Below are positions 1-9,758 of a stretch of DNA of 64,000 nt, one piece after another. Below the pieces are notes generated by a model. That model saw only the letters and a program-made list of their open reading frames with translations. It did no database searches and was not told the origin of the DNA. The DNA lies in the NCBI RefSeq assembly GCF_000738675.1, contig NZ_JPUX01000001.1, positions 1,054,001-1,118,000 on the forward strand, given 5' to 3'. Origin of the DNA: Serratia nematodiphila DZ0503SBS1 (GTDB lineage Bacteria; Pseudomonadota; Gammaproteobacteria; Enterobacterales; Enterobacteriaceae). Positions within the stretch are counted from its first letter, which is position 1. Every line of letters begins with the position of its first letter. The translations under genes and the position numbers were made by a program.

Positions 1-1016
1 TGCGCGAAAAGCTGGAGGCGTTATTGCCCGCCAGTTTGGGGCAGATGGCGCAGGTCGCGGGCCGCTGGCGCGGCCAGGTCAAACAGCGGTTGGCTTCGAT
101 CGGCGAACGTCGCCGTTTCTGGGAGAAAACCTTCGGCGGCCGTTTCGCCACGCTGGTGGCCAACGGCCAGACGGCGCAGGCGGAACGCCAGCTGGAGCAG
201 GATTTACACCGCTTCGCCGCAGGCGATGAAGGCACACAGGGCGAGATCGCCCTGGTGGGCGCCGGGCCGGGCGACGTGGGGCTGTTGACCCTGCGCGGGC
301 TGCAGGTGATGCAGCAGGCGGACGTGGTGCTGTATGACCATTTGGTCAGCGGTGAGATCCTCGATCTGGTGCGCCGCGACGCCGAACGCATCTGCGTGGG
401 CAAGCGCGCCGGCGCGCACTCGGTGATCCAGGAAGAGACCAACCGGCTGCTGGTGGAGCTGGCGCAGCAGGGCAAACGCGTGGTGCGCCTCAAGGGCGGC
501 GATCCGTTCATCTTCGGCCGCGGCGGCGAAGAGCTGCAGGTGGCCGCCGCCGCCGGCATTCCGTTCCAGGTGGTGCCGGGCGTCACGGCCGCCGCGGGGG
601 CGACCGCCTACGCCGGCATTCCGCTGACGCATCGCGATCACGCGCAGAGCGTGACCTTTATCACCGGCCACTGCCGCCCGGACGGCGATGGCCTGGACTG
701 GGCCGATCTGGCCCGGACGCGGCAAACGCTGGCTATCTACATGGGCACCATGAAGGCGGCGGACATCAGCCAACGCCTGATCGCCCACGGCCGCGACGCT
801 GCGACGCCGGTGGCGGTGATCAGCCGCGGCACGCGCGCCGATCAGCAGGTGCAGATCGGCACGCTGGATCAATTGGAACACCTGGCCCAACGGGCGCCGT
901 TGCCGGCGCTGTTGGTGATCGGCGAGGTGGTGGAACTGCACCATCAAATCGCCTGGTTCGGGCATCAATCGCAGACGGAAGGGGCCGCGCGCCCGGCCGT
1001 CGTGAATTTGGCATAG
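1..1016 (+). CDS. cysG: Siroheme synthase CysG (5' end missing)
   Basis: Multifunctional siroheme synthase. It methylates uroporphyrinogen III with SAM, then oxidises and ferrochelates precorrin-2 to make siroheme for sulfite and nitrite reductases. The reading frame is open from base 3, so the N-terminal Rossmann part lies outside the window (about 337 residues visible; the E. coli protein has 457). Visible are the end of the dehydrogenase/chelatase domain and the whole methyltransferase domain, with [14 protein letters not shown] near visible residue 86, then [15 protein letters not shown] and [11 protein letters not shown]. The stop lies 22 bases before cysD, so it probably heads a cysG-cysD-cysN-cysC transcript. 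In E. coli cysG is with the nir genes instead. Confidence 0.96.
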   Translation, partial: REKLEALLPASLGQMAQVAGRWRGQVKQRLASIGERRRFWEKTFGGRFATLVANGQTAQAERQLEQDLHRFAAGDEGTQGEIALVGAGPGDVGLLTLRGLQVMQQADVVLYDHLVSGEILDLVRRDAERICVGKRAGAHSVIQEETNRLLVELAQQGKRVVRLKGGDPFIFGRGGEELQVAAAAGIPFQVVPGVTAAAGATAYAGIPLTHRDHAQSVTFITGHCRPDGDGLDWADLARTRQTLAIYMGTMKAADISQRLIAHGRDAATPVAVISRGTRADQQVQIGTLDQLEHLAQRAPLPALLVIGEVVELHHQIAWFGHQSQTEGAARPAVVNLA

Positions 1017-1038
1017 GCAAGGTTTTTAAGGATCTGTT

Positions 1039-1947
1039 ATGGACGAAAAACGACTCACTCATTTGCGGCAATTGGAGGCGGAGAGTATCCATATCATCCG
1101 TGAAGTCGCCGCTGAATTCGCCAACCCGGTAATGCTGTATTCCATCGGCAAGGACTCTTCCGTGATGCTGCATTTGGCGCGCAAGGCGTTCTTCCCCGGC
1201 ACGCTGCCGTTCCCGCTGCTGCACGTCGATACCGGCTGGAAGTTCCGTGAAATGTACGAATTCCGCGATCGCACCGCGAAGGAGTACGGCTTTGAGCTGC
1301 TGGTGCATAAAAACCCGGAAGGGGTGGCGATGGGCATCAACCCGTTCGTGCACGGCAGCGCCAAGCATACCGACATCATGAAGACCGAGGGCCTGAAACA
1401 GGCGTTGAACAAGTACGGTTTTGACGCCGCCTTCGGCGGTGCGCGGCGCGATGAGGAGAAATCGCGCGCCAAAGAGCGCATCTACTCGTTCCGCGATCGC
1501 TTCCACCGCTGGGATCCGAAAAATCAGCGGCCGGAGCTGTGGCACAACTACAACGGCCAGATCAACAAAGGGGAGAGCATCCGCGTCTTCCCGCTGTCGA
1601 ACTGGACCGAGCTGGATATCTGGCAGTACATCTTCCTGGAAAAGATCGACATCGTGCCGCTGTACCTGGCGAAACCGCGCCCGGTGGTGGAGCGCGACGG
1701 CATGCTGATGATGGTAGACGACGATCGCATCGATCTGCAGCCGGGTGAAGTGATCAGCCAGCGCATGGTGCGTTTCCGCACCCTGGGGTGCTGGCCGCTG
1801 ACCGGCGCGGTGGACTCGCAGGCGCAAACCCTGCCGGAGATCATCGAAGAAATGCTGGTCTCCACCACCAGCGAACGGCAGGGGCGGATGATCGATCGCG
1901 ATCAGTCCGGCTCGATGGAGCTGAAAAAGCGTCAAGGGTATTTCTAA
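1039..1947 (+). CDS. cysD: Sulfate adenylyltransferase subunit 2 CysD
   Basis: Catalytic subunit of ATP sulfurylase, which with CysN makes adenosine 5'-phosphosulfate from sulfate and ATP in cytoplasmic sulfate assimilation. The 302-residue length equals that of E. coli CysD. The PP-loop motif SIGKDS lies at residues 35-40, and [15 protein letters not shown] and the [14 protein letters not shown] stretch are typical of the family. The ATG is preceded by AAGGATCTGTT. cysN starts 11 bases after the stop with GGAG between them, so the two are co-transcribed. No CysB-controlled promoter fits in the 22-base gap from cysG; expression probably comes from upstream of the window. Confidence 0.98.
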   Translation: MDEKRLTHLRQLEAESIHIIREVAAEFANPVMLYSIGKDSSVMLHLARKAFFPGTLPFPLLHVDTGWKFREMYEFRDRTAKEYGFELLVHKNPEGVAMGINPFVHGSAKHTDIMKTEGLKQALNKYGFDAAFGGARRDEEKSRAKERIYSFRDRFHRWDPKNQRPELWHNYNGQINKGESIRVFPLSNWTELDIWQYIFLEKIDIVPLYLAKPRPVVERDGMLMMVDDDRIDLQPGEVISQRMVRFRTLGCWPLTGAVDSQAQTLPEIIEEMLVSTTSERQGRMIDRDQSGSMELKKRQGYF

Positions 1948-1958
1948 GGAGCCGCCGG

Positions 1959-3386
1959 ATGAACAACGCAATTGCACAACAAATCGCTGACCAGGGCGGC
2001 GTCGAATCCTATCTGCACGCGCAGCAGCACAAGAGCCTGCTGCGCTTTCTGACCTGCGGCAGCGTCGATGACGGCAAAAGCACCCTGATTGGCCGCCTGC
2101 TGCACGATACCCGCCAGATCTACGAGGATCAGCTGTCGACGTTGCACAGTGACAGCAAACGCATCGGCACCCAGGGCGAAAAGCTCGATCTGGCGCTGCT
2201 GGTGGACGGCCTGCAGGCCGAGCGCGAGCAGGGCATCACCATCGACGTGGCCTATCGCTATTTCTCGACCGAAAAACGTAAATTTATCATCGCCGATACC
2301 CCGGGGCACGAGCAGTACACCCGCAACATGGCCACCGGCGCCTCGACCTGCGATCTGGCGATCCTGTTGATCGACGCGCGCAAAGGGGTGTTGGATCAGA
2401 CTCGCCGCCACAGCTTTATCGCGACCCTGCTGGGCATTCGCCATCTGGTGGTTGCGGTAAACAAAATGGATCTGGTGGACTATCAGGAAGCGGTGTTCGA
2501 GCAGTTCAAACAGGATTACCTGACCTTCGCCCAGCAGCTGCCTGGCGATCTGGACATCAAGTTCGTGCCGCTGTCGGCGCTGGACGGCGACAACGTGGCG
2601 AGCGAAAGCGCCCATATGCCGTGGTACAGCGGCCCGACGCTGCTGGAAGTGCTGGAGAGCGTGGATGTGATCAGCGAGCGAGAAAACCAGCCGCTGCGCT
2701 TCCCGGTGCAGTACGTCAACCGCCCGAACCTCGATTTCCGCGGCTATGCCGGCACGCTGTCCGCCGGCGTAGTGCGGGTGGGGCAACGGGTCAAAGTGCT
2801 GCCTTCCGGCGTGGAGTCCAGCGTGGCGCGCATCGTGACCTTCGACGGCGATCTGCAAGAAGCGGTGCCGGGCGAGGCGATTACGCTGGTGCTGAAAGAT
2901 GAAGTGGACATCAGCCGCGGCGATTTGCTGGTCGACGCCGGAGAAAGTCTGCAGGCGGCGCAGAGCGCGCGGGTGGACGTGGTATGGATGGCCGAGCAGC
3001 CGCTGGTGCCGGGCCAGAGCTACGACATCAAGATCGCCGGCAAAAAGACCCGCGCCCGCGTGGAGAGCATTCGCCATCAGGTGGAGATCAACACGCTGGC
3101 GCAACACCCGGCCGACACATTGCCGCTCAACGGCATCGGGTTGGTGGAGCTGACCTTCGACGAACCGCTGGTGCTGGACAGCTATCAGAGCAATCACGAC
3201 ACCGGCGGGCTGATCTTCATCGATCGCATGAGCAACGTGACGGTTGGCGCCGGTCTGGTGCGTGAAACGCTGCAGGATGCCTCGGCGGCGCGCGGCGAAT
3301 TCAGCGCCTTCGAGCTGGAGCTGAATGCGCTGGTGCGCAAGCACTTCCCGCATTGGGGCGCACGCGATCTGCTCGGTGGCCGATAA
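1959..3386 (+). CDS. cysN: Sulfate adenylyltransferase subunit 1 CysN
   Basis: Regulatory GTPase subunit of ATP sulfurylase; GTP hydrolysis drives adenylyl transfer to sulfate. It belongs to the EF-Tu-like GTPases. The P-loop GSVDDGKST is at residues 34-42, followed by [12 protein letters not shown] (G3) and NKMDLVD (G4). The C-terminal half has the two beta-barrel domains, as in EF-Tu. I chose the ATG at 1959 because it follows GGAGCCGCCGG and gives 475 residues, the E. coli length. An upstream in-frame extension to 1788 lies inside cysD and is not used. The end overlaps the likely cysC start by 11 bases. Confidence 0.97.
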   Translation: MNNAIAQQIADQGGVESYLHAQQHKSLLRFLTCGSVDDGKSTLIGRLLHDTRQIYEDQLSTLHSDSKRIGTQGEKLDLALLVDGLQAEREQGITIDVAYRYFSTEKRKFIIADTPGHEQYTRNMATGASTCDLAILLIDARKGVLDQTRRHSFIATLLGIRHLVVAVNKMDLVDYQEAVFEQFKQDYLTFAQQLPGDLDIKFVPLSALDGDNVASESAHMPWYSGPTLLEVLESVDVISERENQPLRFPVQYVNRPNLDFRGYAGTLSAGVVRVGQRVKVLPSGVESSVARIVTFDGDLQEAVPGEAITLVLKDEVDISRGDLLVDAGESLQAAQSARVDVVWMAEQPLVPGQSYDIKIAGKKTRARVESIRHQVEINTLAQHPADTLPLNGIGLVELTFDEPLVLDSYQSNHDTGGLIFIDRMSNVTVGAGLVRETLQDASAARGEFSAFELELNALVRKHFPHWGARDLLGGR

Positions 3387-4014
3387 GGTGGCCGCTGAAC
3401 TGAGGGCGACCGGGCCGGATGATGAGAACGTGGTTTGGCATCCGCATGCGGTGACGCGTGCGGATCGCGAAGCGCGCAACGGCCACCGCGGCGCGGTGCT
3501 GTGGTTTACCGGGCTGTCCGGCTCGGGCAAATCCACCGTCGCCGGCGCGCTGGAGCAGGCGCTGCATGGGCTTGGCGTCAGCACCTATCTGCTGGACGGC
3601 GATAACGTGCGCCACGGTCTGTGCCGCGATCTCGGTTTTTCCGACGAGGATCGGCGCGAGAACATCCGCCGGGTGGGGGAAGTGGCCAAACTGATGGTGG
3701 ATGCCGGGCTGGTGGTGCTGACCGCATTCATTTCGCCGCACCGCGCCGAGCGGCAAATGGTGCGCGAGATGCTCGGCGAGGATCGCTTTATCGAGGTGTT
3801 CGTCGACACGCCGTTGGCGATCTGCGAGGCGCGCGATCCGAAAGGGTTGTATAAAAAAGCGCGCGCCGGCGAGCTGCGCAATTTCACCGGTATCGACGCG
3901 GTTTATGAGGCGCCGCAGCAGCCGGAAATCCACCTCGACGGCCAACAATTGGTAACAAATTTGATTGCGCAATTGTTAGACGTGTTACGTGGTCAGGCTA
4001 TTATCAAACCCTGA
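3376..4014 (+). CDS. cysC: Adenylyl-sulfate kinase CysC
   Basis: Phosphorylates APS at the 3' position to give PAPS, the third step of sulfate activation. The P-loop GLSGSGKST is at residues 46-54, followed by [20 protein letters not shown] and the lid region [19 protein letters not shown]. From a GTG at 3376 the protein has 212 residues (E. coli 201). A second in-frame GTG at 3388 is equally possible, since neither has a strong ribosome binding site; translation is probably coupled to the cysN stop at 3384-3386. It is the last gene of the cys cluster and a good terminator follows at once. Confidence 0.95.
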   Translation: MADKVAAELRATGPDDENVVWHPHAVTRADREARNGHRGAVLWFTGLSGSGKSTVAGALEQALHGLGVSTYLLDGDNVRHGLCRDLGFSDEDRRENIRRVGEVAKLMVDAGLVVLTAFISPHRAERQMVREMLGEDRFIEVFVDTPLAICEARDPKGLYKKARAGELRNFTGIDAVYEAPQQPEIHLDGQQLVTNLIAQLLDVLRGQAIIKP

Positions 4015-4018
4015 ATTC

Positions 4019-4056
4019 AAAAAAAGCGTGTGGCGTTTTTCGCCATGCGCTTTTTA
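4019..4056 (+). terminator. Rho-independent terminator of the cys cluster
   Basis: Runs of A and T flank an inverted repeat: AAAAAGCG..TGGCG pairs with CGCCA..CGCTTTTT around a TTTTT loop, with a two-base internal mismatch. It starts five bases after the cysC stop. Confidence 0.85.
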
Positions 4057-4098
4057 CTCTAAGCCGCCGCAGAGCGAGCCGAATAACCAGGGATCACT

Positions 4099-4425
4099 AT
4101 GCAAAATGTCACGCCTATCTTGATCGACTCCAAGCAGTCAAAACAGGAGAGAGAGGAGCCTTCTTATTCTTTCCTGGGCGGCGTCAGCGGCTTTGTTTTC
4201 TACTGGCTGGCGTTCGCGTTGCCGTTTCTGGTTTACGGTTCCAACACGCTGTTTTTCCTGCTCTATACCTGGCCGTTCTTCCTGGCGCTGATGCCGCTGT
4301 CGGTGCTGATCGGCATCACCCTCAGCATGCTGTTGCGCGGCCGTCTGATCCTGACGCTTCTGCTGACCGGCGCGATCGTGCTGTGCCTGTTCTGGCTGGT
4401 GTTCAGCTTCCTGACCGGGTGGTGA
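4099..4425 (+). CDS. ygbE: Inner-membrane protein YgbE (DUF3561)
   Basis: Small inner-membrane protein of unknown function. The 108 residues have a polar N-terminus of about 28 residues (rich in E, K, S and Q), then three hydrophobic stretches near residues 30-48, 52-78 and 84-106 that should span the membrane. Sequence and position match E. coli ygbE, which also lies between cysC and ftsB. It has its own start region after the cysC terminator (CCAGGGATCACT before ATG). It points toward the ABC transporter operon, so the two transcription units converge just after its stop. Confidence 0.88.
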   Translation: MQNVTPILIDSKQSKQEREEPSYSFLGGVSGFVFYWLAFALPFLVYGSNTLFFLLYTWPFFLALMPLSVLIGITLSMLLRGRLILTLLLTGAIVLCLFWLVFSFLTGW

Positions 4426-4430
4426 GAGAG

Positions 4431-4452
4431 CGGGCGCCGATGCCGGCGCCCG
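4431..4452. terminator. GC-rich hairpin between convergent genes
   Basis: A perfect nine-base inverted repeat, CGGGCGCCG-(4 nt)-CGGCGCCCG, lies between the ygbE stop and the end of the ABC transporter ATPase gene. Neither strand has a proper T tract after it, so it is only a weak candidate for a bidirectional terminator or a 3'-end stabilising hairpin. Confidence 0.4.
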
Positions 4453-4477
4453 AAGGATTGCAAAGCCGTGTCGAAGG

Positions 4478-5200
4478 TTACAAAACTTTGCTCAGAAACG
4501 CCTGAGTGCGCGGATTGGCCGGCTGGCTGAAGATCTGCTGCGGCGCACCCTCCTCCTGAATGATCCCCTGATCGATAAACAGCACCCGGTCGGCCACCTC
4601 GCGGGCAAAGCCCATCTCATGCGTCACCACCACCATGGTCATGCCCTCGTGGGCCAGTGATTTCATCACCGCCAACACTTCGCCCACCAGCTCAGGATCG
4701 AGCGCGGAGGTCGGTTCATCGAACAGCATGATCTTCGGCTCCATCGCCAGCGCGCGGGCGATCGCTACCCGCTGCTGCTGGCCGCCGGACAGGCTGTTGG
4801 GATAGGCGTCGATCTTGTCGAGCAGGCCGACCTTGAGCAGCAGCTGTTCTGCTTGCGCGATGGCTTCGGCGCGTGGCTGTTTCTTCACGCTCACCGGCGC
4901 CATGATGATATTTTCCAACACTGTCATGTGCGGGAACAGATTGAAACGCTGGAACACCATGCCCACGCTTTCCCGCATCTTATTCAGGTCGGTTTTCTGA
5001 TCGTGGACGGCGAAACCGTTGACCTCGATCTCGCCGCCGGAGAGCGTCTCCAGCGCATTGATGCAGCGCAGGAAGGTGCTCTTCCCCGAGCCTGAAGGGC
5101 CGATGACGCACACCACTTCGTTGGCGGCGATCCGGCAAGAAATGCCGCGCAGCACGTGGCTTTCGCCGAACTGTTTTTGCAGGTTATGTACGCGAATCAC
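4478..5200 (-). CDS. Amino-acid ABC transporter, ATP-binding protein (GlnQ-like)
   Basis: Cytoplasmic ATPase that powers import of an amino acid by the permease encoded just upstream. At 240 residues it has the length of GlnQ/HisP-type subunits. Walker [10 protein letters not shown] is at residues 34-42, the Q-loop Q near residue 84, the signature LSGGQ at 137-141 and Walker [11 protein letters not shown] at 159-168. Its start overlaps the 3' end of the permease gene by 17 bases, so translation is coupled. It is the last gene of a binding protein-permease-ATPase operon. The substrate cannot be told from sequence alone. Confidence 0.93.
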   Translation of the reverse strand: MIRVHNLQKQFGESHVLRGISCRIAANEVVCVIGPSGSGKSTFLRCINALETLSGGEIEVNGFAVHDQKTDLNKMRESVGMVFQRFNLFPHMTVLENIIMAPVSVKKQPRAEAIAQAEQLLLKVGLLDKIDAYPNSLSGGQQQRVAIARALAMEPKIMLFDEPTSALDPELVGEVLAVMKSLAHEGMTMVVVTHEMGFAREVADRVLFIDQGIIQEEGAPQQIFSQPANPRTQAFLSKVL

Positions 5201-5948
5201 TTTTACCGAACCTCTTTTCCATATGCTGCACCAGCAGCGAGAGCAGGAAGGTGATGACCCAATAGACCAGCGAAATGGTCAGATAGGGCTCCCAGTAGGT
5301 GGCGTAGGCGCCGGAGACGGTACGGGCGGCATAGGCCAGATCCGCCAGGCCGATGGCGGAGGCCAGCGACGAATCCTTGACGATGGCGATGGCGTTGTTG
5401 CCCAGCGGCGGCAGCATGCGCCGGAAGGCTTGCGGCAGGATCACCTGGCGCATGGTCTTGCCGTAGCTCATGCCCAACGAGCGCGATGCCTCCATCTGGC
5501 CGCGGTCGATCGACTGGATCCCGGCGCGGAAGATCTCCGACACATAGGCGCCGGCGTTGAGCGTGATCGCCACCACGCAGGAGAGAAAGGCGCCGTAGTC
5601 GGCGCGCAGCGCACGGGCGAAATCGACGCTCATCAGGCCGCTGGTGACCAGCAGACCGTCACGCGGGTTGATGAACAGCGGCACCAGCGCGAAGTGCACC
5701 ACCATGATCTGCACGAACAGCGGCGTGCCGCGAAAGGCGCTGATGTAGATGCGCACCGGCCACTGAACGCCGTAATGCAGGATGGGTTTCCAGATGCCGT
5801 GCGGCGCCTGCGCCAAACGGCCCAGCCCGAGGAGCAAGCCCCAGGTGGTGCCCAGCAGCACGCAGATAATGGTGCATTTGATGGTCATCCAGGCGCCTTC
5901 CATAAACAGCGGCGCGTATTCCTGGATGATCTCCCAGCGGAAGTTCAA
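5184..5948 (-). CDS. Amino-acid ABC transporter, permease
   Basis: Inner-membrane permease of the polar amino-acid uptake family (HisM/GlnP type), 254 residues with about five membrane spans. It carries an extended EAA-type loop that contacts the ATPase: [20 protein letters not shown], followed by [18 protein letters not shown]. Only one permease gene is present, so it probably forms a homodimer. It lies between the binding-protein gene (69 bases upstream) and the ATPase gene (17-base overlap), all read leftwards. ATG is the first in-frame start and gives the usual N-terminus, with an amphipathic region before the first span. Confidence 0.92.
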   Translation of the reverse strand: MNFRWEIIQEYAPLFMEGAWMTIKCTIICVLLGTTWGLLLGLGRLAQAPHGIWKPILHYGVQWPVRIYISAFRGTPLFVQIMVVHFALVPLFINPRDGLLVTSGLMSVDFARALRADYGAFLSCVVAITLNAGAYVSEIFRAGIQSIDRGQMEASRSLGMSYGKTMRQVILPQAFRRMLPPLGNNAIAIVKDSSLASAIGLADLAYAARTVSGAYATYWEPYLTISLVYWVITFLLSLLVQHMEKRFGKSDSRT

Positions 5949-6017
5949 GGGGTATTCCTTCTTGGTAGGCTGAAACGGTGGTGCGCCGACGCCCTTGCGG
6001 GCGCCGGCTACTGGGGA

Positions 6018-6788
6018 TTATTCCGCCGGCAGCGTCGGTACGTTGCTGTCGAACCAGGTTTGGTAGATCTTGGCGTAGGTGCCGTCGGCGACGATTTTCT
6101 TCAGGCCGGCGTTGATCTTGTTGCGCAGCTCATCGTTGCCTTTGGCGACGGCGATGCCGAAATACTGGCGCTCGAACTTGGCGTCGGGCACCAGCTTGAA
6201 GGCTTTCTCCGGGTGGGTCTTGATATAGAACTTGGCCACGCCGACGTCGCCAACCGCCGCGCCGATGCCGTCTTCATACAGCTCCTGCAGCATCAGCGGG
6301 GTATTGTCGAAGCGCTTGATGGCGGTACTGTTTTTACCCAGCGCGTCGGACACCACGATGTCGCCGGTGCTGGAGTTCACCACGCCGACCTTCAGCGCTT
6401 TCAGCGCGGCGATGGAGTCCACCTTCGAGTCTTGCGGCACCACGATAGCCTGCTCAGCCGGGAAGTAAGGCGCAGAGAAATCAACCATCTGCTTGCGTTT
6501 ATCGGTGATGGTGATGCCGGAAATGATGATATCGCGATCGCCGGAGTTCAGCGTGGCGAAGATCCCTTCCCACGGCGTATTGATCAGTTTGATTTGGAAG
6601 CCTTCGGCCTTGGCCACCGCCTTGATGATGTCGATGTCGAAACCTTCCAGCTGCTTTTGGCTGTTTTCAAATTCGAATGGCCGATAGGTGCCGCCGGAGC
6701 CGACGACGTAGGTGGGTTCAGCCGCCAACGCAGCGATGGAGAAGGTGGCGGCCAGGCAGGCGCCGATCAGAACTAAACGTTTTAACAT
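6018..6788 (-). CDS. Amino-acid ABC transporter, periplasmic binding protein
   Basis: Periplasmic solute-binding protein (family 3, GlnH/HisJ-like) of 256 residues. The first 22 residues form a typical Sec signal peptide (charged MLKR, hydrophobic core, cleavage near ALAA-EPT). The mature part has GTYRPFEFEN, GFDIDIIKAV, ISGITITDKRK and the ligand-binding segment DFSAPYF typical of amino-acid binding proteins. It is the first gene of the leftward operon and has GGGG seven bases before the ATG. A perfect palindrome (6827-6849) lies 38 bases upstream and could be the operator. Confidence 0.92.
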   Translation of the reverse strand: MLKRLVLIGACLAATFSIAALAAEPTYVVGSGGTYRPFEFENSQKQLEGFDIDIIKAVAKAEGFQIKLINTPWEGIFATLNSGDRDIIISGITITDKRKQMVDFSAPYFPAEQAIVVPQDSKVDSIAALKALKVGVVNSSTGDIVVSDALGKNSTAIKRFDNTPLMLQELYEDGIGAAVGDVGVAKFYIKTHPEKAFKLVPDAKFERQYFGIAVAKGNDELRNKINAGLKKIVADGTYAKIYQTWFDSNVPTLPAE

Positions 6789-7191
6789 CGCGATCCCCGA
6801 TAATGAATGGTTATATATTGGAATTATTTATGCACTATGAGTGCATAAAAATAAGCTTCAATGAATGAAAGTGCAACCGCTGCATGACGATTATTCTCTC
6901 TATGGTGTTAAATATTCACTTTTTGCTTTGCTGTGGCGTAAGCGATGTGTCAGGAAGCGGTGATGCAGTGATTCTTGCTGCATAATGGAGGTAGGGCAGT
7001 GTGTGTCTCATTGGAAAACGCGGCGCGTGCGCCGAGCCAAAGGGGCGTTTTTTGCCGCTTTCGCAGCGGAATTAGGCGATAAACACGGGAACCCTTCATC
7101 CGTATTCTGAATTTGGCGTTGAAATGCCGCTCTCAGTGTGGAGTCCAACGAGAAGTTGTGGGATGATTGGTCGGTTTTTCAGGGGGCGGAG
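6789..7191. promoter_or_regulatory. Divergent intergenic region between ABC operon and ftsB
   Basis: About 400 bases without a convincing gene. It holds the promoter of the leftward ABC operon, with a perfect ten-base palindrome at 6827-6849 (TTTATGCACT-ATG-AGTGCATAAA). Close to ftsB there is a terminator-like structure at 7015-7053 and a short CCGCT/AGCGG hairpin at about 7057-7071. An in-frame extension of ftsB to 7138 exists, but the strong ribosome binding site AGGGGGCGGAG lies directly before the ATG at 7192. Confidence 0.6.
6827..6849. promoter_or_regulatory. Perfect palindrome, candidate operator of the ABC operon
   Basis: The arms TTTATGCACT and AGTGCATAAA are exact reverse complements around ATG. 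It lies 38 bases upstream of the binding-protein start codon, where a repressor or activator would act. The core TGCAC-N5-GTGCA looks like an NtrC half-site pair but is two bases too short for the NtrC site (TGCAC-N7-GTGCA). Confidence 0.55.
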
Positions 7192-7512
7192 ATGGGAAAA
7201 CTTACGCTGCTATTGCTGGCATTGCTCGGTTGGTTACAGTATTCACTGTGGCTGGGCAAAAATGGTATTCACGATTACGTGCGGGTCAATGAAGACGTTG
7301 CGGTCCAGCAGGGCAACAACGCCAAGTTGAAAGCGCGTAACGATCAGCTGTTTGCCGAAATCGATGATTTGAACGGCGGACAGGAAGCGATCGAAGAGCG
7401 TGCGCGTAATGAGCTGGGCATGATCAAGCCCGGTGAGACTTTCTATCGTCTGGTTCCTGACCAATCCAGGCGCAACGCGGCGTCTTCTTCGCAAAACAAC
7501 GCACAAAAATAA
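7192..7512 (+). CDS. ftsB: Cell division protein FtsB
   Basis: Small bitopic division protein that joins FtsL and FtsQ in the septal complex. At 106 residues (E. coli 103) it has one membrane span at residues 4-20 and then a periplasmic coiled coil (about 30-70, with [19 protein letters not shown]), ending in a polar Q/N-rich tail. The conserved [12 protein letters not shown] block is present. The start at 7192 is fixed by AGGGGGCGGAG just upstream. ispD begins three bases after the stop, so ftsB-ispD-ispF-truD-surE-pcm form one tightly packed block, as in E. coli. Confidence 0.96.
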   Translation: MGKLTLLLLALLGWLQYSLWLGKNGIHDYVRVNEDVAVQQGNNAKLKARNDQLFAEIDDLNGGQEAIEERARNELGMIKPGETFYRLVPDQSRRNAASSSQNNAQK

Positions 7513-7515
7513 CGC

Positions 7516-8223
7516 ATGAATCACTCCGCAGGTACCTTTCCCTCGGTGATTGCCGTCCTGCCCGCTGCCGGTATCGGCAGCCGCATGCAGGCGGAATGCC
7601 CGAAGCAATATTTAACCATCGGCCGGCACAGCATCGTCGAACACGCCATCCACGCCCTGTTGCGCCACCCGCGCATTGAACGGGTGATCGTGGCGATCGG
7701 CCCCGAAGATCGTCAGTTCGAACGGCTACCCATCGCTCAGGATCCGCGGGTGACCGTCACCGAGGGCGGCAAACAGCGCGCCGATTCGGTGATGGCCGGG
7801 TTGAAACTGGCGGGTGATGCGGACTGGGTGTTGGTGCACGACGCCGCGCGCCCCTGCCTGCACGCCGACGATCTCGAGCGCCTGCTGGCGATCACCGCAC
7901 ACAGCAAGGTGGGCGGCATTCTCGCCGCGCCGGTGCGCGACACCATGAAGCGCGCCGAACCCGGCCGCGACACCATCGCCCACACCGTTGAACGGCAGGA
8001 TCTGTGGCATGCGCTGACGCCGCAGTTGTTTCCGCTGCCGCTGCTCAAGCAGTGCCTGCAGCGCGCGCTGGATGAAGGCGCAAACGTCACCGACGAAGCC
8101 TCGGCGCTGGAGCATTGCGGCTATCATCCGCAGCTGATCGCCGGCCGGGCGGACAACATTAAAGTAACGCGGCCGGAGGATTTGGCGCTGGCGGCGTTCT
8201 ATTTGACCCAGTTAGACAATTAA
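7516..8223 (+). CDS. ispD: MEP cytidylyltransferase IspD
   Basis: Transfers CMP from CTP to 2-C-methyl-D-erythritol 4-phosphate, the third step of the non-mevalonate isoprenoid pathway. The 235 residues match E. coli IspD (236). The nucleotide-binding motif [10 protein letters not shown] is followed by ECPKQYL with the catalytic lysine. DAARPCL and the VTDEASALE segment near the C-terminus are family markers. The next enzyme but one, ispF, follows ten bases downstream, the usual enterobacterial pairing. Confidence 0.97.
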   Translation: MNHSAGTFPSVIAVLPAAGIGSRMQAECPKQYLTIGRHSIVEHAIHALLRHPRIERVIVAIGPEDRQFERLPIAQDPRVTVTEGGKQRADSVMAGLKLAGDADWVLVHDAARPCLHADDLERLLAITAHSKVGGILAAPVRDTMKRAEPGRDTIAHTVERQDLWHALTPQLFPLPLLKQCLQRALDEGANVTDEASALEHCGYHPQLIAGRADNIKVTRPEDLALAAFYLTQLDN

Positions 8224-8233
8224 GGAGCGCATC

Positions 8234-8707
8234 ATGCGTATCGGTCACGGTTTTGATGTACATAAATTCGGCGGCGAAGGCCCGTTGGTGATCGGTGGTG
8301 TTCGCATCCCTTACGACAAAGGCTTGCTGGCCCACTCCGACGGTGACGTCGCGCTGCATGCCGCCACCGACGCCCTGTTGGGGGCGGCGGCGCTGGGCGA
8401 TATCGGCAAACTGTTCCCCGATACCGATCCGGCCTTCAAAGGCGCCGACAGCCGCGAGCTGCTGCGCGAAGCCTGGAAACGCATCCGCGCCAAAGGTTAC
8501 CGCCTCGGTAACCTCGATATCACCATCATCGCTCAGGCGCCGAAAATGGCGCCGCACATCCCGCAGATGCGCGTCTTCCTGGCGGAAGATCTGCAGTGCC
8601 ATATGGGTGACGTCAACGTGAAGGCCACCACCACCGAACAGCTCGGTTTCACCGGGCGCGGCGAGGGCATCGCGTGCGAAGCGGTCGCCTTGCTGATCAA
8701 GGAATAA
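8234..8707 (+). CDS. ispF: 2-C-methyl-D-erythritol 2,4-cyclodiphosphate synthase IspF
   Basis: Cyclises CDP-ME 2-phosphate to MEcPP with release of CMP. At 157 residues it has the usual length of this trimeric enzyme. The metal-binding motif [10 protein letters not shown] is at residues 4-13, [10 protein letters not shown] supplies the second histidine and aspartates, and [15 protein letters not shown] forms the C-terminal CMP-binding segment. It has GGAG before the ATG. truD starts four bases after its stop. Confidence 0.98.
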   Translation: MRIGHGFDVHKFGGEGPLVIGGVRIPYDKGLLAHSDGDVALHAATDALLGAAALGDIGKLFPDTDPAFKGADSRELLREAWKRIRAKGYRLGNLDITIIAQAPKMAPHIPQMRVFLAEDLQCHMGDVNVKATTTEQLGFTGRGEGIACEAVALLIKE

Positions 8708-8711
8708 CCGC

Positions 8712-9758
8712 ATGGATATGGCGAATCTGACCTGGCTGCATGGCCGGCCGCAGAGTTCCGGGGTGTTGAAAGCCAATCCGGAAGATTTCGTGGTGGTCGA
8801 AGATCTGGGTTTTGCACCGGACGGCGAAGGTGAGCACGTGCTGGTAAATATCCGTAAAAACGGCTGCAATACCCAGTTCGTGGCCGATTACCTGGCGCGC
8901 TTCGCCGGTATTCACGCCCGTTCTGTCAGCTATGCCGGTTTGAAGGATCGCCACGCGGTGACCGAACAGTGGTTCTGCCTGCATATGCCGGGCAAAGACA
9001 CGCCGGATTTCTCCCGGTTTACGCTGGAAGGCTGCGAGGTGCTCTCGTTCGCCCGCCACCTGCGCAAAATGCGCATCGGCAATCTGAAGGGCAACCACTT
9101 TACGCTGGTGCTGCGCCAGATTTCCGATCGGCAGGACGTGGAACGTCGCCTGCAGGCCATCGCCGCGCAGGGCGTGCCAAACTACTTCGGCAGCCAGCGT
9201 TTCGGCCGTGGCGGCAACAACCTGGTGATGGCGCGCCGCTGGGCGAACGACGAAATTCGTGTCAAAGAGCGCAGTAAGCGCAGCTTCTACCTGTCCGCCA
9301 GCCGTAGCGCGCTGTTCAATCTGATCGCGAGCCAACGCCTGGCTGACGGGCTGCAGCGCACCGTGCTGGATGGGGATGCCCTGCAGTTGAGCGGCCGCGG
9401 CAGCTGGTTCGTCGCCAAAGCCGATGAGCTGGAGACGTTGCAACAGCGGCTGGATGCCGGCGAGCTGGCGATCACGGCTCCCTTGCCGGGCGACGGTGAG
9501 CCAGGCACTGCCGGCCAAGCCTTGGTTTTTGAACAACAATGCTTGGCGGAACAACCGGAATTGCTTACGCTTTTAAAGCGCGAGCGTGTCGAACCCGCTC
9601 GCCGGGCCCTGCTGTTGCAGCCGCAAAATTTGCAGTGGAACTGGTGGGATGACGTTACCGTGGAACTGCGCTTCTGGCTGCCGGCGGGCAGCTTTGCTAC
9701 CAGCGTGGTTCGCGAGATCATGCAGCAGGATAACAGTGATGCGGATATTGCTGAGTAA
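8712..9758 (+). CDS. truD: tRNA pseudouridine(13) synthase TruD
   Basis: Makes pseudouridine at position 13 of tRNA-Glu. The 348 residues align throughout with E. coli TruD. The catalytic motif [10 protein letters not shown] places the active aspartate at residue 79. NYFGSQRFG and RSALFN are the other conserved TruD motifs, and the C-terminus ends in the usual [19 protein letters not shown] region. Its last 20 bases overlap the start of surE, an overlap also typical of E. coli. Confidence 0.97.
   Translation: MDMANLTWLHGRPQSSGVLKANPEDFVVVEDLGFAPDGEGEHVLVNIRKNGCNTQFVADYLARFAGIHARSVSYAGLKDRHAVTEQWFCLHMPGKDTPDFSRFTLEGCEVLSFARHLRKMRIGNLKGNHFTLVLRQISDRQDVERRLQAIAAQGVPNYFGSQRFGRGGNNLVMARRWANDEIRVKERSKRSFYLSASRSALFNLIASQRLADGLQRTVLDGDALQLSGRGSWFVAKADELETLQQRLDAGELAITAPLPGDGEPGTAGQALVFEQQCLAEQPELLTLLKRERVEPARRALLLQPQNLQWNWWDDVTVELRFWLPAGSFATSVVREIMQQDNSDADIAE

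Noticed and set aside
1944..3584. A 546-codon minus-strand open frame
   Set aside because: Antisense shadow of cysN/cysC; the low-complexity composition follows from the high-GC codon bias of the sense gene.
4431..4452. A confident terminator for ygbE
   Set aside because: The stem is perfect, but no T tract follows on either strand, so it is listed only with low confidence.
5019..6776. A 585-codon plus-strand open frame opposite the ABC transporter
   Set aside because: It is the antisense shadow of three clear ABC transporter genes, is rich in H, R, G and Q, and has no recognisable domain.
6827..6849. Calling the palindrome a true NtrC site with a sigma-54 promoter
   Set aside because: Spacing is two bases too short, and no GG-N10-GC sigma-54 element was found on the minus strand downstream of it.
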